Part shown: positions 62,656 to 64,000 of the stretch, piece after piece
How the letters are laid out: the number at the start of each line of letters is the position of its first letter
Numbering within the stretch: the stretch's first letter is position 1
From: Bradyrhizobium neotropicale
GTDB taxonomy: Bacteria; Pseudomonadota; Alphaproteobacteria; Rhizobiales; Xanthobacteraceae
Direction of reading: 5' to 3'
Length of the DNA stretch: 64,000 nt
NCBI RefSeq assembly: GCF_001641695.1
Contig: NZ_LSEF01000028.1
Location: 218,272-282,271, forward strand
The notes under the pieces: model-generated
Database searches by the model: none
What the model saw: only the letters and a program-made list of their open reading frames with translations
What the model was told of the DNA's origin: nothing
Position numbers and translations under genes: made by a program

Positions 62656-62820
62656 ATGAAGAACCTTATTGCGCGTTTCGTGAAGGATGAATCCGGTGCC
62701 ACCGCGATCGAATACGGTCTGATTGCCGCTGGCATCGCGCTCGCAATCATCACCGTGGTCAACAGCCTCGGCACCACGATGAACGCGAAGTTCGGCTCGA
62801 TCAGCTCCTCGCTGAAATAA
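62656..62820 (+). CDS. Flp family type IVb pilin
   Basis: This 54-aa pilin subunit reads MKNLIARFVKDESGATAIEY followed by a hydrophobic segment (GLIAAGIALAIITVVNSLG) and ends SISSSLK. The prepilin peptidase site is the Gly in DESG, and Glu-Tyr in AIEYG is the Flp signature. A GGAG ribosome site precedes it. It starts the Tad pilus operon with cpaA and cpaB downstream, and has its own terminator, which suits high pilin output. Confidence 0.93.
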   Translation: MKNLIARFVKDESGATAIEYGLIAAGIALAIITVVNSLGTTMNAKFGSISSSLK

Positions 62821-62840
62821 GCGGCGGACAGGCCGCAGCA

Positions 62841-62873
62841 AAAGCCCCGGACCTCCGGGGCCTTTGTTTTTCT
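62841..62873 (+). terminator. Terminator after the Flp pilin gene
   Basis: AGCCCCGGA and TCCGGGGCC form a stem with a short loop, followed by TTTGTTTTTC. Partial read-through would feed cpaA. Confidence 0.75.
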
Positions 62874-62893
62874 GGATACATCGAGTTCCCGTA

Positions 62894-63037
62894 GTGTTGC
62901 GTAAGTACAGGACCGATGCCGCGTTTGCGGCAAACGAAGCGGAAACGGTGCGGACCGACGCGCCGGCCTACTGGGTTTGCCTCGCGCTGCTGCTCGCGGT
63001 GGTCGCGCTCGCGGCGCGAATTGCCAGCATCTGGTGA
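62894..63037 (+). CDS. Possible 47-aa single-helix membrane protein
   Basis: An open frame with GTG start (or TTG at 62897) reads LRKYRTDAAFAANEAE and then a hydrophobic helix YWVCLALLLAVVALAARIAS. It lies between the pilin terminator and cpaA. The charged N-terminus plus single helix looks like a real small membrane protein, but there is no clear ribosome site and no family. Confidence 0.35.
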   Translation: MLRKYRTDAAFAANEAETVRTDAPAYWVCLALLLAVVALAARIASIW

Positions 63038-63166
63038 GTCAGCCCGCACCTGGATTTTCCCGGCGTCGAGGTCGCGATCGCCGTTGTCGGTTTGTTTAGC
63101 ACTCCCCGCTAGCGTGCGGCGACGCCCCGATCCCGCGACAGATGCGCTGATCCCAGGAAGCAGCCC

Positions 63167-63691
63167 ATGATCCTCGACCTCGCGCGCCTTATGCTGTTCC
63201 CGGCCCTGATGGCGTTCGCGGCGGCGAGCGATCTCTTCACGATGACGATCTCGAACCGCGTGTCGCTGGCGCTGGTCGCTGGCTTCTTCGTGCTCGCCAT
63301 TGCCGGTGGCATGGCACCTTACGACATGCTGACCCATGTCGGCGCCGGCGCGCTCATGCTGGTGGTGGCCTTCACCTGCTTCGCGATGGGTTGGGTCGGC
63401 GGCGGCGACGCGAAGGTTGCTGCCTCCGTCGCGCTCTGGTTCGGCTTCGCGCAGCTGATGAACTTCCTGCTCTACGCCTCGCTGTTCGGCGGGGCGCTCA
63501 CGCTGCTGTTGCTCCAGTTCAGGCAGTGGCCGTTGCCGTACGGGCTTGCCGGCCAGGCCTGGCTGGCGCGGCTGCATGCCAAGGAGAGCGGCATCCCCTA
63601 CGGCATCGCGCTCGCGACGAGCGCACTGATGGTCTACCCGGACACCGAGTGGGTGAAGGCGATCGATCTCGTCCACCTCGCACTGCGCTGA
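63167..63691 (+). CDS. cpaA: Prepilin peptidase CpaA (A24 family)
   Basis: This 174-aa membrane aspartyl protease cleaves and may methylate the Flp prepilin. The two active-site Asp motifs are in FAAASDLFTMTISNRVSL and MGWVGGGDAKVAASVALW (GGGDAK). Five to six helices are predicted. It is downstream of flp and upstream of cpaB. Confidence 0.93.
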   Translation: MILDLARLMLFPALMAFAAASDLFTMTISNRVSLALVAGFFVLAIAGGMAPYDMLTHVGAGALMLVVAFTCFAMGWVGGGDAKVAASVALWFGFAQLMNFLLYASLFGGALTLLLLQFRQWPLPYGLAGQAWLARLHAKESGIPYGIALATSALMVYPDTEWVKAIDLVHLALR

Positions 63692-63820
63692 ACGCACGGC
63701 ATAAACCCGGCGTTAAGGCGATTTAGATACGCCTCATTAACCATGCTTTGACGAATAGCTGCTCAACTGCCCATCACGGCGGCGGCAGCGTCGCGGCGTT
63801 CTTGTTGGAAAGTGAAGCGT

Positions 63821-64000
63821 ATGAATAGGGCACGCATTGTCGTCCTGACGGTCGCTATCTGCGCCGGCGGTGTCGCCGCGTACCTCGCGAGCGGTTCGGA
63901 CAATTCTGCGCCGCCCCCCGCCGCTCCGGTCGCGCAGCTTCCGACCGTCGACGTGCTGGTGGCCAAGAACGACATCGGCCTCGGCCAGACAGTGAAGCCG
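63821..64000 (+). CDS. cpaB: Tad pilus assembly protein CpaB, N-terminal part (truncated by window edge)
   Basis: The 60 codons present read MNRARIVVLTVAICAGGVAA, a membrane anchor, then a Pro-rich linker and PTVDVLVAKNDIGLGQTVKP, the beginning of the SAF/beta-clip domain of CpaB/RcpC. The rest lies beyond 64000. Position after cpaA is standard for the Tad operon. Confidence 0.9.
   Translation, partial: MNRARIVVLTVAICAGGVAAYLASGSDNSAPPPAAPVAQLPTVDVLVAKNDIGLGQTVKP

Overview
The window is GC-rich alphaproteobacterial chromosome and almost certainly comes from Bradyrhizobium or a close relative in the Nitrobacteraceae. The basis is the phyR / nepR-ecfG arrangement, the urt-ure gene order, families common in Rhizobiales (DUF459, DUF2865, DUF2849, DUF934) and short palindromic intergenic repeats I associate with Bradyrhizobium. 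The genus is an inference from content, not from a search. I saw no rRNA, tRNA, CRISPR array, transposase or prophage gene.

Layout. 1-14 kb: the 5' part of galU, a lytic transglycosylase, an SGNH-like DUF459 protein, a CsbD-type stress protein, two divergent short-chain dehydrogenases, a TfdA-like dioxygenase, an LprI-like secreted protein, AlgH/YqgE, a DsbD-N-like protein, a polysaccharide flippase, a TSUP carrier, and a 3-hydroxybutyrate dehydrogenase/patatin pair. 14.5-26.6 kb: a CAP lipoprotein, then a complete assimilatory sulfate set: sulfate ABC importer (sbp, cysT, cysW, cysA), APS reductase cysH, DUF934, sulfite reductase cysI, DUF2849 and siroheme synthase cysG on the minus strand, with divergent cysD-cysNC. 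26.9-29.1 kb: malate synthase G. 29-34.3 kb: small stress proteins and two tandem paralogous chemoreceptors. 34.4-43.4 kb: envelope and stress genes, a probable small RNA, the PhyR-NepR-EcfG general stress regulators and an HWE-type histidine kinase. 43.7-56.5 kb: one long minus-strand urea unit (urtABCDE, ureDAB, a Mesh1-like alarmone hydrolase, an exported unknown protein, ureC, a quinol-monooxygenase-like gene, ureEFG). 57-59.4 kb: DEAD-box helicase, an IF-1 paralog with a tail, and a cold-shock protein. 59.4-64 kb: TadE-type genes, a lone pilus N-domain protein, a sterol-desaturase-family enzyme, then the start of a Tad pilus operon (flp, cpaA, cpaB).

How the parts work together. The most coherent signal is a local general-stress regulon. 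Matches to the EcfG promoter (GGAAC, 16-17 bp, CGTT) precede a CsbD-type gene, csbD, a 51-aa membrane protein, an L,D-transpeptidase, an AI-2E-family transporter and a YqjD/YqjE-like pair. Near-matches precede phyR and nepR-ecfG. Five are exact, whereas about one exact match would be expected by chance in both strands of 64 kb. The nepR start carries a 17-bp tandem duplication that creates a six-codon upstream ORF whose stop overlaps the nepR ATG.

The second notable unit is the urease operon. Between ureB and ureC lie a small alarmone hydrolase and an exported protein of unknown function, joined to each other and to ureC by 4-bp ATGA overlaps and separated from ureB by two facing copies of a GC-rich repeat. 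This suggests a link between urea nitrogen supply and (p)ppGpp (or NADPH) turnover, which I do not recognise as described.
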